A stretch of DNA of 64,000 nucleotides from Austropuccinia psidii (Eukaryota > Basidiomycota > Pucciniomycetes > Pucciniales > Sphaerophragmiaceae): contig JALGQZ010000009.1 in NCBI GenBank assembly GCA_023105745.1, forward strand, positions 17,470,564 through 17,534,563. The letters are read 5' to 3'. Every line of letters begins with the position of its first letter. Position 1 is the first letter of the stretch. The notes beneath the pieces were generated by a model, which saw only the letters and a list, made by a program, of their open reading frames with translations, made no database searches and was not told the DNA's origin. This document shows, in pieces, positions 12,064 through 24,941 of this stretch. The position numbers and the translations under genes are program-made.

Positions 12064-13131
12064 GAAGAGGAAGACCCCCATCAAAAGTAACCAGCCAAAC
12101 AACATCAAGATCACAGTTGAATTTCCCCTCTCCAATTATGGAAGTGGAATCATCTCAAAATTCTAAACATTTTAAAGATTCTGAAGATTCTGAGGGCTCA
12201 TTATCAAAATAAATCAGTTCATCAGATTCACTACCCTCAGCAACTGAATTAAATGAATATGGCAAATAAGAATCCACCCTTAGAAGTACCAGAAGATTGG
12301 CAATTGGAAGCAAAACCTCACAAATAAAGTACCACAAGCCTTCCACCAGTTTGAAGATATATGATGCAATTGACTTGACCTGTGAGCATTTCCAAAGCAA
12401 TTATCATACAAGTGATGAATGCTCCAAGCTCTTTGTGAGTTTCTGATTCTTTTTAATGTATATTTCTCTTTCTTGTTTGAATATTTATTCATTTTTGACC
12501 TTATTTTATCAGGTACCTGGCTCAGAAGACTTACCCAAGTTTATATTGAAATACACCTTCAAGGCTATCAACTTTCAGGGTGATGGAAGCTGTGGCTACA
12601 GAACAGTATCCCACTACATTTACAAGACTCAAGATCAATGGGAAAATTAAGGAGGTGAATTGGCTGAATAAATTCAAAATAAACAAGACCTTTATGAAGC
12701 CATGAATACTTTAATTCCCTCAGTATCATCTTATTTGGACAGAATTTAGTGGTATGAAGATGTTGGCCAGGATCCAAAAAGCAAGTGGATGTCCATGCCT
12801 GACATGGGGGATCCAATTGCAAATAAGTATCAAAGACGAGTTTTATTTTATTCCACACTCCAATATTTCACCTTTTCCCCTTATTTCTGTCCTTCAAATG
12901 ATAATTCCCCCATTTTCATCTGCTTCTTGGATAGCTGTTCTCATTTTGGTCCATTGGATATAATCATTTCTAAATTTTATCCAGTCCCCCCCATTACTGT
13001 GAATTGGTAATTTCATGCCCAAACACAAGCCCTGGGGTGGGCTGATAAATTTAAGAAACACAGGATGTTATATTTGTCCAATCTTACTCCTCCGCTCAGA
13101 AAAAACCAACTATTTTGGAGGTTGATTCAGA
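12064..13131 (+). pseudogene. MULE transposase C-terminus with OTU-like protease domain
   Basis: The readable protein starts with an AT-hook-like RRGRPPSK, typical of the linker after the catalytic core of MULE transposases. It then runs to DECSKLF, which is followed by an intron (12,435-12,512). The second exon gives VPGSEDLPKFILKYTF and the OTU cysteine motif GDGSCGYR (Cys codon 12,591-12,593). After that comes a run with several stops (after QDQWEN, GGELAE, YLDRI) up to about 13,130. OTU domains are cysteine proteases that remove ubiquitin. Their fusion to MULE-type proteins is known in fungi and other eukaryotes, and the role there is unclear. The gene is dead. Confidence 0.78.
12435..12512 (+). 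other. Spliceosomal intron in the MULE-OTU gene (78 bp)
   Basis: The donor is GTGAGT and the acceptor TTTTATCAG. Removal joins DECSKLF to VPGSEDLPKF in phase. MULE-R has a 79-bp intron at the same place (54,738-54,816, minus), with the same donor and acceptor. Confidence 0.75.
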
Positions 13132-13241
13132 TTGATTGATTTTTGTATATACAATTTATGCCAATTATCCCCCTCCTCAGTCCTATTTATTGCTTAAATC
13201 CCACCTAAGTCTCTTTTTTTATTATACATGGGGCACTTTTG

Positions 13242-13622
13242 TACTTAAAAATAGTCATCATACAAACAATAAAAAAAAACACTTTTTGCACCTTCACTTG
13301 TTGTCCCACCAAAAAAATCCCCCAAGATTATGGGCTTCTGGTTCTTTATTGTCCAGATTGAACCCTTCATTTTTCAAAAAATGAAGGAAATTGATAAGTG
13401 GGAAGATTTTAAATTAATTTTTTAAAAATATTCATATTACAAACACGGGAAAAAAACATTCAAAAAAACCCACTTTTTGCGCCTTCACTTGTCCCACCAC
13501 AAAAAATTGCCAAAAATTATGGGCTTCTGGTTCTTCATTGTCCAGATTGAACCCTTCATTTTTAAAAAATTTATGAAGGAAATTCATAAGTGGGAAGATT
13601 TTAAATCAATTTTTCAAAAAAA
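13242..13622. repeat. Two-copy tandem repeat (about 190 bp) in the MULE-L tail
   Basis: Two units contain in order an ATTCATATTAC-like start, ACTTTTTGCRCCTTCACTTG, CCCACCA, TTATGGGCTTCTGGTTCTT, and a hairpin formed by CCTTCATTTTT and its complement. The same doubled unit is present in MULE-R (about 53,640-54,010). The duplication therefore predates the separation of the two copies and is probably a subterminal repeat of the family. Confidence 0.7.
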
Positions 13623-14029
13623 TATGCCATTTTGTCAAATTGGCCAAATTTGAGAAATTTGGCAAAAATTTTTTTGAATAAATTTGAGGATTTTGTTATA
13701 CCATGTGGGAAAAAATATGGCAAAAAAAAATCAAAAAAACCTCAAAAATGAGCCTGAGGAATTTTTTTTAAAAATAAGGTGACTTACGTGTTTTGGCCAT
13801 AAATTGGCAAAAACATGTAAGGGCTTAAGTGTTTTTACTAAAAGATTAAGTGTGTTTACCAAAAACCTTGAATTATTAAAAATACACATGTTTTTTTATA
13901 TTTAAATTAAGTTATTTTGAATTAAGATATGAAGAATTTAAAAAAAAGTTGAAAATGGTAAAGATGGATTCATTTATATACATGAAACAATTCAGAATTA
14001 TCATATATTGAAAATTAATAGTAAATCTA

Positions 14030-14840
14030 GAATGACTAGGTTCATATATATGGTAATGGTGACTAAGTGGGTTTATTTAATAGGAATTTGAAGCTTAGGA
14101 GAGGAAAAGTAATTTTGATATTAAGAAGATTAATATCAGCTTTGCATTCTTTGAAAAAAAACATCTAAGATGACATGAAAAAGAGAAAAGATATAGAATT
14201 TCTCAAGTTCTGAAGGAAGATGGATTTAATGAAGATGTGGGATTAATTGATGGAACAACAATCCCATTTTTCCAAAATCCAGGACAAGATGGAAAGAATT
14301 CATTTTATAGAAAAAAAAAGATATTCCTTAAATTCTCAAATTTTCTGTGATTGAAAAAAGACTCATTAGGCTAAAGTATGGATGGAATGGATCCTGTGGT
14401 GATTAAAGTTTATAAAAAGAAATGAATATTTTTAAAACCCCTGAAAGTTTTCTTTGATAATGATATGAGCTTAAATATTAATTTGTTAATAAAAATATGA
14501 TAGGTAATCACTTATTTATTAAATTTTGTCTCTTAGGGAAGTATCTCTTAGAGAATTATGTATATATGATAAATGAGAACCTACTCACTTAATAGAAAAA
14601 CAAAAAAAAACATACCTCAACACAAGAAGTTCAATAATTGCTTTGATAAGGCACAAGTATAGAATGAGGATACCATACGTATTCTAAAAGGGCATTGGGA
14701 CTCACTTGGGGAACTAAAACTTAAGATGGTAGATGAAAAAAATATGGGGAAAATTAGATAATGGTTAAAATTCTTCTGAATCTTACACAAAATACTGGCT
14801 AGTATCAGTGGCCAGTGGGATGAATTACATTTAGATGGAG
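14030..14840 (+). pseudogene. PIF/Harbinger-type DDE transposase remnant (left copy)
   Basis: With stops and frameshifts the + strand reads in order: YGNGD, then ILRRLISALHSLKK, then ISQVLKEDGF and GLIDGTTIPFFQNPGQDGK followed by FYRKKK. After a gap comes HKKFNNCFDKAQVQNEDTIRILKGHW-like sequence and ISGQWDEL (about 14,600-14,830). This is the order of a DDE superfamily-4 transposase: helix-turn-helix-like N-part, the D of IDGT, and the N(E)xTIxxLKxxW end. A homologous copy lies at 43.7-44.9 kb (ISQVIQAEGF...FIDGSLIPSFQRP). It is clearly inactive, and I could not place its ends. Confidence 0.7.
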
Positions 14841-14849
14841 ATCTATAGA

Positions 14850-17800
14850 TTTATTATTGAAAGATTGAAAAATGGGAACTTAATTTATTCTAAATTAGGC
14901 ACTAAGGTTTAAATGGGGTTTTTAATAGTAAATGAAATCATTCATGTTTTAACTATCTAAATTTCTTTGTAAGAAATTTGAAAAATAGGACTTAAATTAT
15001 GAATAGATGGATAATATAAAAATGATGAAAAATAACATAGATTTATAACATTGAAATGGGGTGGAGTAAATATAGAATTCATAGCTAGCTATCATAGTAA
15101 AATATCTTCAGAAAATTTTATTCTTAATAAATTTCTGATATTTTTTGAGCTTTGTGTCATTCCAGAGCCATTCTCATTGAATATTTAAATCTCTCTTTGT
15201 AAAATTATGATGTAAATTGTGGATTCCCTTTGAAATTTTAGGTTTTCTTCAGAAATTAGTTCTGCTTATAAGCTTAATTCAATATTACACTTCAATTAAT
15301 TATTCTGAAATTCCAAATCCATTTGGACTTAAAGTCATTCTTTTTGAGAAACGTTTTTTATCCCTTTCGAGTTGGTAATAAGGCTTTTTAATATAAATTC
15401 ATATTGTGGATTTACTTACTTGGAAATAGATTAATTAGGTGATTCATATTTTTTTCTTCTTAATATTCTCAGGAAAGTATTCTAAAGGACCTGGAAAATT
15501 AATGAAGTTTTTCTTACTTTGCATCAGCACTTTATTTTGAGACTTCCATTTCTAAGGCAGTTGTAATATTGGCCATCATTGCTTTCTCATGGGTTTCATA
15601 TTCACTCACACAAATGAACCCAAAATATCAATAATTGAGGACCCACTTCTGATTTTTATTATCTTCCTCACTATGCTTTTCCAAACCTGAGGACTGATTA
15701 ATTTCTGGATCTCCATTATAATAGATATTAAAAAGTCATACAGCTGAGAAATTCCCAAATATTTTCCTCATGCATTAAAACTATGGAAATTTAGATTTTA
15801 GGAAGTATTCAAAATGTTTTTGTTCTTCGGTTAATCTTGCAGGGTTTTAGCTTTCCGATTGAATTGTGTCTGGAAATCTCCTTTTATAGGTGAATAATTG
15901 TTGTTGAAATTTATGAATATCATTATTTGAATTACCATTTATGTGATTATAATTCAATAATTTTGAAAAATTCTCAATTTATTCACCTCTTGTATATTTC
16001 TTGGAACATCATAAAATTTTCTTCTGGTAATCAAACAGGTCTTAGTAAAAATGAAATAAGTAGCACAACAGATCAATTATTAATATTATAAATAAGCGTA
16101 CCATTATGATTTTATTCATCTCAAATATGGATACATACTATTTAAAAAGCTTCTTTGATAAACTGACAACTCTTTCCTGAATTTTCATTAATATTAGCTC
16201 TATTTTTCTGATTAACTACTTCCATCACATGCTTATTGTACTGGAGCACTTATTCCTTGGTATGGAGCTAACATTCACTATAAAAAGAAAATTAGTTCCT
16301 TCTGAAAGGTGCCATAGGTTTAAACTAGTTCAAACCTAGAGGAAACCTGCTTCAAACCTTCTTGAAGCCCTATTACAACCTTAGCTGAATTGAAGAAAGA
16401 TTTTGTTATATTCCAAGCCACAAATGAATAGAGTTAAATAGAATAAATTGGAACTTTATACAGCAGAATGTAATGAAAGCATTCAGATTCCAAAAATCTT
16501 TTGTCTTCCAATCCTTTTGAATTAAAATATGGCGATTCACTTTGATTAGTTAAGTATTAAAATTTAAAAGAAAAAAAATTTAAGTAATAATTTTTTTAAA
16601 AAAATTGAAAGGTTAAAATGAAAATGAACTTGAATTTTATTTAAATAAACATATTGGATGTTCCGGCTTCAAATTTATCCTAAGGTCAAAGTTTCATTTT
16701 TCTAAATTTTATATTTAATAATATTGAGAAACTTTATTCTTCTATGGAATGTTCAAAGTTTTGTTTTTCTAAATTTTATATTTAATAATATTGAAAAATT
16801 TCATCCTTATATGAAAACTTTCCTTCAAGAAAGTGACATGAAAAATTCCCTTTTTTATCTAAATCATTCTTTGTTTTTTTTTTTTAAAAAAAATAAGTTT
16901 AGTAGTGATTTATGGTCTTCATCTTTTGTGCCTTGATATATTTAGTGAAATGATCTTTTAAGAAACAAAATGACTTGAAAATCTTACCTGAAGAAAATTA
17001 ATATTGATTAATTTTGAAAGATATTTTGATGGAAAAAATTGTTAAGGATTCAATAATAATAAGAGAATGTACAAAGTTTTGATAACTTTCAAAGAGATTA
17101 TATTGAGATATATTTTAAATAATTTATCTATATTTTGAAAAACTTGGGTAGTTTTTCTTAAAAATTGAAATTTAGGTGTTATTAAATATTATATCTCTCT
17201 TTAATATCATTAGGGCCAATAAAATGCTTTTATTCAATGAAATTTTATGTAGGCAAAAACGTTTAGAAATATCAACTTCATAAATAATCATAAATTTTTA
17301 CATTTTGAAAGAAATAAAATATGATAAGGTTAGAAAAAAAATAAATTTAGCCTGTTTTTAATGCTTTCTAAAGGATTGTTCCAAAATTTGTTTTTTTTCT
17401 ATGTTCCTGAAATATAACCTTTCATTTGTTACATCATAAAACTATCACTTTACAATCTTCCCAAAAGGACAACAATATCATTTTTGAAAGAAAAAAATTA
17501 AATAAACTTATATTTTTTTAGAAATTATATAGTTTTTTAATATTAATATTATGAATCAAAAAAGGGAATTAATATGTAAATTATTCTCTAAAAAAATATG
17601 TAAAAACATAAATTTTGTCTATATTTAGAATTACCACTATGAAAAATAGGTTTTTAATCAATTTAAAACAAAATTATTTACTTGGGAAAAAGTAATTTAA
17701 CTTAAAAATAATTTTGATTTTTCAGCTGAAAAAATGGTAATAATAGCTCATAAAAATAGATATTAATAAATAATTTAAAACATTATCATAATTTAACAAA

Positions 17801-19504
17801 ATATGTAAAGCTTTTTTACAGCTTTTTTTTTAAAATAATTTACTTTAAGGTGAGAAAAACAAATAAAAAATTTCCCTAATTCAGTAAAACATGTTTTATG
17901 TTTTGAAAATTCAAAATAAATTCCATAAAAGTATTCTTTCCGCTAATATTTTCATAACTCTTTGGTAATATTGGATAATTCTTTAAAAATGTTGGAAAAT
18001 TTTTTAAACATAATAAATTTTTGAAATAAAGGTTTATAAAATGGAAAAGCTGAAATTTTTAATTGAACAAGTTGTTTTTTATCCTAATGAGGAATTGAGA
18101 AGAATACCTAAAAATCTTTTATTATTACAATAAATCAGGTTAGAAAACGTTTGTTAAAGAAATGTAAATTTAAAAATTTATGCAATTCCGATTTTGTTTT
18201 GAGTTAAAGTTATGTTTAATTTTAATTATTTTTTTGAAAAAATATTTAATTTTTTCCTTTATTAAGGATGAATAGGCAGAGACTTTCATAAATGCTGGGT
18301 TTGCAAGTGGGAAATCAATTACTTTGATAAACTGCAGAAAGAATTTCCGTCATTATAAGATCATAAATCTATAATTTCTTTTTTGTCAGATCATAAATGT
18401 GATGGATATTTAATATTCCACCCAAATTCAAATGTTCGTGTTTTATGATAGGTATTAAAAATACCTGAAATCATGAACAATTGAGTGATTGTATATTATC
18501 ATCCTTAGTTTGAAATTCCGAATAACTCTACCTGGAATACATAGAGCCAATAATTACAAATAAAACTTGAATTAGAATTAAATAGCGGATTATAAAGTTG
18601 ATAAAAGGGTATTTAAAAGACCTTCTTTATAGGAAAGGAAATATCTTTTTTTAATAAATCTTCTTTTCTTAATAAAATGTGTGTTCCATGGAAACCATAA
18701 TTACCCAAAAGTGCAATATGTATAAGTCAAAGAGGCTTAAACATCCTATCTATAAAATAATAATAAAGTAAAATAAATCTTTGATAGTATTATCTTATTT
18801 TCTGAGTTGTCACATATATATAATACCAAGGTATTCTTGATGAATATTGAGAAGGTTTTGAGGATTTTTTAAACTATTATGCAACTATAGGATCTTTTCA
18901 TAATCATTTTAATTCAAATACAAAATTATTTTGAATCAAGCTATAACTAATAGTAAATAAATCAATATAAAATAATAAGTTAACAGCTGAAGTCACTTGA
19001 GTACAATTATATATATAATAAGGAAGAATGTCTTTCAAAATTGGAACCAACGTATTGTAAAATGAAGTAATTTCAAGGCCAAAAACATGATAATTAAATT
19101 TGGATTTTTGTTTTGAATAGCGGTAAGTATTTGATTGATATAAATTAATATGGATCAAAAATCAATAGACAAATAAATGAAAATATATCTTTTAGCTAAT
19201 TTTTTGGTTATCAAATTTTCCCAAAGAAATATTTGTTTGCAATGTTTCATGAATTGAGTTCTTACAAAAGGGGAATTCTTTTGTTTTGAATTGATAATAT
19301 AATTGAAAAGAAGGAAATACTCCTTTGTAAGCAAATGGAATAAATTATCTTCCTCAAAGATGAAGAATTCACAAGATATACTAGTGAAATATAATCATAA
19401 TGAATAATAAAATTTTGAAAATGAAAAGTGAAATTTTAATCATGAATAATTTCTTAGCTTATTCAAATTAGGGTTTTTTTATTTAGGATTGGAATATGAA
19501 TCTT
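14850..19504. other. AT-rich stretch without a recognisable gene
   Basis: No convincing gene, RNA or intact repeat is seen. Two items stand out. A 60-65-bp direct duplication lies at about 16,685-16,810 (TCTAAATTTTATATTTAATA occurs twice). At about 15,520-15,780 on the minus strand, 50 codons carry only one stop and protein-like composition (SEEDNKNQKWVLNY, then YFGFICVSEYETHEKAMM). That may be an old coding remnant I cannot name. The rest is likely decayed transposon DNA. Confidence 0.5.
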
Positions 19505-22014
19505 TGTAGAAATACATTGTGGGATTGAAATGAGGCAGTATCTTGAGGGGGAAATCACAGGTAACTAGTTTTGAATTGTTCATAACTCCTGTAACCAAGG
19601 GTGGAAAGGACTTATTTCCTACCCATCCTAGAATACTGAGAAAAATATTTGTTGGATGTAAGAAACCAAAATAAAATAGATAAATGGCTTTACAACTGAA
19701 GAAAAAAATAATTTATAAATCTCAGATCAGACATATTAAATAGATAATATGAGATATAATTTAAGTCATGAAGTTACTTTTGAAGTTATACTGAATGACT
19801 TGTCTTTATAATTCTTATTTTGGTTAAGTTGTGGTCATTGGCTCCCTCTTGGTGATACAGCTGTGGTAAGATGGTTTCTTCGGGATTCCCTGGAAAATTA
19901 AATGAGCTTTGATAAGGTTAATTTTGTTAAGGTAAAGCTATACTAGAGTAGAATAACTCTTTAAAGGTTTGTTACTTCTTTGGAGTGGTTAATGATAAGA
20001 TAGAGTTTTATGTGTTAAATTTGAAATTTAAGATTATTTGATATTGGATAGTGAAAGGGTTAAGTTAACTTAAAATATTGGAAAATGGTGTTACTTTTAC
20101 CAGGTAAGATATTCTTTTGATAGAGTGGTAACTTAATATTTGCTACTGGATTGATATTTTTTAATACTTAGATTATAATGAGCTTAGCTACTAGGAAATC
20201 TTCAAAAACTATACTTTCACTGAGCTTCACTAATGGGAAAGTAGAATCACTACAGCATACTAGACTAACTTCCAGGTAAGGGATGACATATTCCTGTGCT
20301 TATAATGTGAATAAGGGGAATTTTGAAATTTGGGGGGAGAGAGCCCCTCTATTTATACCTTTTGGGATCCCAGGGAGCACTCCATGGGAGCTGTCTTTTT
20401 CCACTTTAATTTCTCTTCATTCCATCATGTGAGTTTGTTTTTGGTGAGTACTTTTCTTGAATATGTAAGGTGATTTAAGTTTTAGTGATAGTTTTCCTTT
20501 TGCACAGCATCCATTTATCACAGGACTCCTTTTTTGGTGAACTGGTTATGAAATGATTGTCTTGGAATTTCCTTGCATGCATGAGGTGATTTTTTTTGGG
20601 CAATTTTTCTTTTGCAAAGCCTTTTTTTCCACATAATATTTTGTTGGTGGGGGAAGCATCACATTATGAATTTGGATTTTCCTTGCATATTCTAGAATTT
20701 GAACTTGGTGGAAGAGGCTGTGTAATTAAGCAGGATTCATGGCTGTGTTTTCTTTTCTCAAAATGCAAATTCAAGTCAGGTGATTCTTTTTATAGAGGTG
20801 GATTTCCTGCTATTCACAAGAGGGTTTCATTTTATAGCTTGGCACATGCTGTGCTTAGTAATATAGTGTATCTCTTTCCATATTCCAATAGGGCTGTGTC
20901 ATGATGCAGGGATTTGGGACTTGCAGTGCATGAACTGGGGAATTATGTGGGATTTAGGGTTCAGCTGATATTTTCTTGTATAATTTGATGTATTTTAATT
21001 TATGCATGCAGTGAGGATGTGTCATTTTATTGAGTAGTGGTATTGTGGATATGTTTCTGTACCTTGAGCTTAACTTTAATAGGGGTATTATCCAGGAATG
21101 GCAGGAGGTTAAGGATGGTATTTTATTGCTTACATGTAATTATTTCAATTAAATGTTCAAATTCAGGATTGCAGGAGATTTTTTTGTTGTTATTGCAGAT
21201 ATTTTCATGATTTTTGGGTGATTGTTGAAATTTTGAGATGTATTGTATGGGTTGAGGTTTATTTATGGAGATAGACTAGAGATAATATTACTGAGATATT
21301 TTGTTTTTATTGTTACTGTGATTATTATTGTAAGTAATATAACTGTAATTATCTAATTTCATGAGCTTTTGTTCATTTTATGTGCATCTTCAAAAGTCAA
21401 ATTGTGGGTTAGGTTTAGATTTTTCATCAAATTATGTTTTAGTTATTAATTTCCTTCATGAAACCTAGAGATTATTGAGTGTTATGATATTTTCTCAAAT
21501 AATCTAAAATCTTCCCAAAAATTCCACAAAATTCCTTTCCAGCCATACTGTAAACTTTGAGAATGTTGCAATTTTGGTTTTAACCCACAACCTTTCTAGA
21601 TTTAAGCTTAAGAGATCCTCCTTATCAGATATGAGATAGGGCCTTTTTTCTACATCCAGACAATTCCCATATTTACTAATTCTTCTCATAATATTCTAAG
21701 ATAATGTTCCTGAAGAGTTGGTTTAAATTCTTACCTAGTTTTATGCTTCATTCATATTTCATTTTTGAAACAGGAATTTCTGGTTTTATTGATGAGTTTT
21801 TGAATAATCCAATATTTTCTTCTAGAAACCTTCTTTTTATGTCTTTTTCTCAAAGGGATTTGTGGCTATCCATTATGTCATTTGGGCTAGATTGAGATGT
21901 AAAATTACTTTTTCATTATTTAATTGTTTTATTATCCAGGCTTTTCCCACTTATTTTGTAATCTGAGGTAAAGGATTAGCTTGAGACTGGAAAAAAATGG
22001 TATGGAATACCACA
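19505..22014 (-). repeat. Solo LTR related to the LTRs of element C
   Basis: The left end region (TGTAG, then GAAATGAGGCAGTATC and CTTGAGGGGGAAAT) and the right end (TGGTATGGAATACCACA) match the ends of the C LTRs. So does an internal CTCTATTTATA stretch (20,350-20,357). Read on the minus strand that stretch is a TATAAATAGAG promoter box in the same relative place as in C, so the orientation is minus. At 2.5 kb it is longer than the 1.55-kb C LTRs and much diverged. No internal region is next to it, and I found no matching target duplication (ATCTT versus ACATA). The open frame at 20,596-20,904 is LTR sequence. Confidence 0.7.
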
Positions 22015-24941
22015 ACATATAAGAATTTTTATTATTCATTCTGAAGAAAATCTTGAGCATATTTTAACAACATAATTATGCTTATCAGCTTGATTTATGA
22101 AGCCTATGTATAAACAATCTAGCCATTAAGTAGATTGGAATGTTGATGACTATTCATTTTCTTTTTTAATTGCTATGAATTAAAAGCAAAATGTCTTAAA
22201 AATAATTATTTGAAATATAATGATATAAATATATAACAGTTAATAATTTAAATTATATATAATAATGAATCAAATGCTCTACTTTTCATTCTCTGAATAT
22301 TTTCAATTTTTATTTAAATTTCTAATTACAATATAAGTAAATATAAAATAGCTTTGCTTTTATGTCAAAAATGTGAGTTTATTGTAAAAATGGCTACAAA
22401 AAGGTTCTAATATATTTGTTTTTAGAAAAAGAAAATGATTATTACTAAATGAGAGGATAAATAGTAATCATTATTTTCAAGTATAATAGATAATTACACA
22501 AAAGATTTACTGTATTTTATTAATCAATAGAAGTATCATCTTTTTTGAAGTAAATTAGTTTTTAAAATAAAGAATATGTTTTTCTACGAGATTTGGAATA
22601 TCAAAATTTTAAAAATCTGAGATTTAGTTTTATATTTCTCTTAAAAATAAACTTTGTATTTCGCTTCAAAATAAATTTTGTAATGATTTTGGTATAAATA
22701 TTACCTTAGTAGAGGATTGGTTAAATATCTAACATTAAAAAAGCAAAATATTAAGTAGGGTAAATTTGGAAAATAATCATGGATAAAAAAATATATCTCA
22801 GGATTTTTTGTTTGAAAATGAATATTATTGATAATTTATTGTGAAATTTTGGTTCATTATGAAAAATGGAAGTATTAGAAATTCTATAAACAAAAGATTC
22901 AAGGATATTTTTCGTTTATAATTATACTGAAACATGGTGTTACAATGCCGTCTTCCAGACCTAAACAAAGGGAACTTTTGACAAAAAGGCTATTAATCCA
23001 GTTTAAAGACTGGTTAATACTGGAAAGCTGTAGATAAAATTACACCATGTAACACAAATAGATTATGAGATTATATTTAAGGATTCAATACCTTCTGTAA
23101 TTTAAATTACAATAATTTTTGTATTATTGAAAATTTTTTTGAATTAAGAAGGAATTCCTCTATAAATTAGACATCGGACTTCTAATTATTTACAACTATA
23201 TATGCAAATGTGTTCAATGAAGCTGGGAGCTTTTCTTTTTTCCTTTAATTTAAAGGGGATATTTAATGGTATTTTTGTCAAGAATATGGAGGAATTGAGT
23301 GTATTATTTATTTCTCCAAGGAATGGAAAATGAAGTCAACTTTTCATAAGAACCTTACTAAGTATCTGAAAAACATTCTTGAGAGGGTATAAATAAATGT
23401 GCTTGTTATGATTCAAGAGCGTGATTGGCAATCCTTTGATTATTTTTAGATAACTAAGAATCTGACACATCAGTAATCAAACAGCTAAAATATGAAAGTG
23501 AAGAATTGAAATACCCCTATTTTAATGCCTTCATTGACTTGATAATTCTGAAACCTGAGGTTAACAAATTTAACTTTTTGAACTCTCAACCATCCTTCAA
23601 TCATTTATACAATAATCAACTAGTCAGAGCTTTCTGATAAATCAAGTGCATATTCAGAAAATTAATTTTTCTTCAATGCTGTAATCCAGTGTTTGGTGTT
23701 TACTTTAACAATTAGTGTATCTCAAACATTAATTGCATGATTATTCCATTAGAAGGCTGGTGTTCAATTCCATAAGAAGCCAATTAAGCCAAAATAACAG
23801 CATTATGGCTTGCAGGAATGTATTTTTTGGAACCATAAGTACTTTGATCTGTTGTTGAAAAATATAAAAAATGAACAACCTTTTTGAAAGACTAATCATC
23901 AGGAGAACTAGGGTTGGCTCGTTTCTCATGAGTAGGTGGTTCAGGTCTTAAAGATCCTTGAATTTTTATTTCTAAAGTAATCTTTATAACGTCCAACAAG
24001 CACAGGTGATTTTGTGATTTTGAACTAGGAATAAATGGAGAAACATGCATATTGATTTTTCTTGTTTTAGTAATTTTAGAATATGCAATGAGAACTATTG
24101 CAAAAAGGCCTGAATTTTGATTTTCGAGTGGAGAAAATAATCATCTTTGTTAGATAATGAGTAATATTGAGCCAAAATTTGTGAAAAATAGTAAAAAACA
24201 AATATTGGAATCCAATTCTCTATAATTAGGAAGATTCAAACAGAGGAAATATAAGTATTCAAATATCCAATTTATGCATATAAAACTTAAATAATTTTTT
24301 CAGCTTAATTAAATAGGTTTTTTAAGTTAATAAATTTCTTTGAAAAAGTGAATTATTAAGTGAGAATGAGTAGGGCCAGTAAGAAAGAAATAGTTCAATT
24401 TCTTGTTTCCATATTTCTCCAAATATTAAATTTATTCCTGTTTTAATATAAGCTCAGTTTGTGGAAATAGGAAGGAGTTATTATTGATTTTTAAATTATA
24501 TATTCCCTCCAGAAAGGTTGAAAGAGTATAGAATAATTAATTATATGTGATAAATTTCATTTTATTTTTGGAAAATGAAAGCTCAATGGTTAATATTGAC
24601 TTGAATTTAGCATTCTATTCTATTTTGGGGACATATAATCCAATTATGTCCAAAGGTATTATGGAATATATTATTAAATTCCTTGGTTTTTGACATCATT
24701 TATTATTTTGTAATATTCATTTGAAATTCATAGCCTAAATGAGGACTTGTGGAAGTATTAAATGTAAATTTTTCCATAGAGTATAGAAATATTAAATATA
24801 TAAGAAGCTGTATTATTTGTATCAGATTCACAAAGGATTAATATTTCTTGTGTTAGCGCACACATATTGGTTAATTACAAATATTAAAGTATGAATCAAC
24901 ATATAATAATATTAACTATGTTATTTGGTGAAAATAAATTG
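22015..24941. other. AT-rich stretch without a recognisable gene
   Basis: Apart from the small foldback element at 22,932-23,050, I see only AT-rich sequence with short random frames. A minus-strand run near 23,700-23,930 is open but matches nothing I know. Confidence 0.5.
22932..23050. mobile_element. Small foldback (MITE-like) element
   Basis: The ends are ACATGGTGTTA (22,932-22,942) and TTACACCATGT (23,040-23,050), inverted copies with one mismatch. The 119 bp between them is more GC-rich than the surroundings and holds another inverted pair (TTAATCCAGT and ACTGGTTAA). No coding capacity. The target duplication is not clear. Confidence 0.4.

Larger units (their letters stand above)
12064..13867 (+). 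mobile_element. MULE-L: 3' part of a Mutator-like element carrying an OTU domain
   Basis: After the B LTR the sequence reads as the C-terminal part of a MULE protein, followed by a non-coding tail. It ends in an inverted-repeat end near 13,850-13,867 (TGTGTTTACCAAAAACC). The same gene end, intron, tail repeats and terminal sequence occur on the minus strand in MULE-R (53,365-56,008). The 5' part lies outside the window, beyond B. The end sequence fits MULE-R ends (TTGGTAAACACA and TTGGTAAAAACAC read inward). Confidence 0.8.

Noticed and set aside
20596..20904. 102-codon + frame
   Set aside because: Inside the solo LTR at 19,505-22,014; no protein family features.
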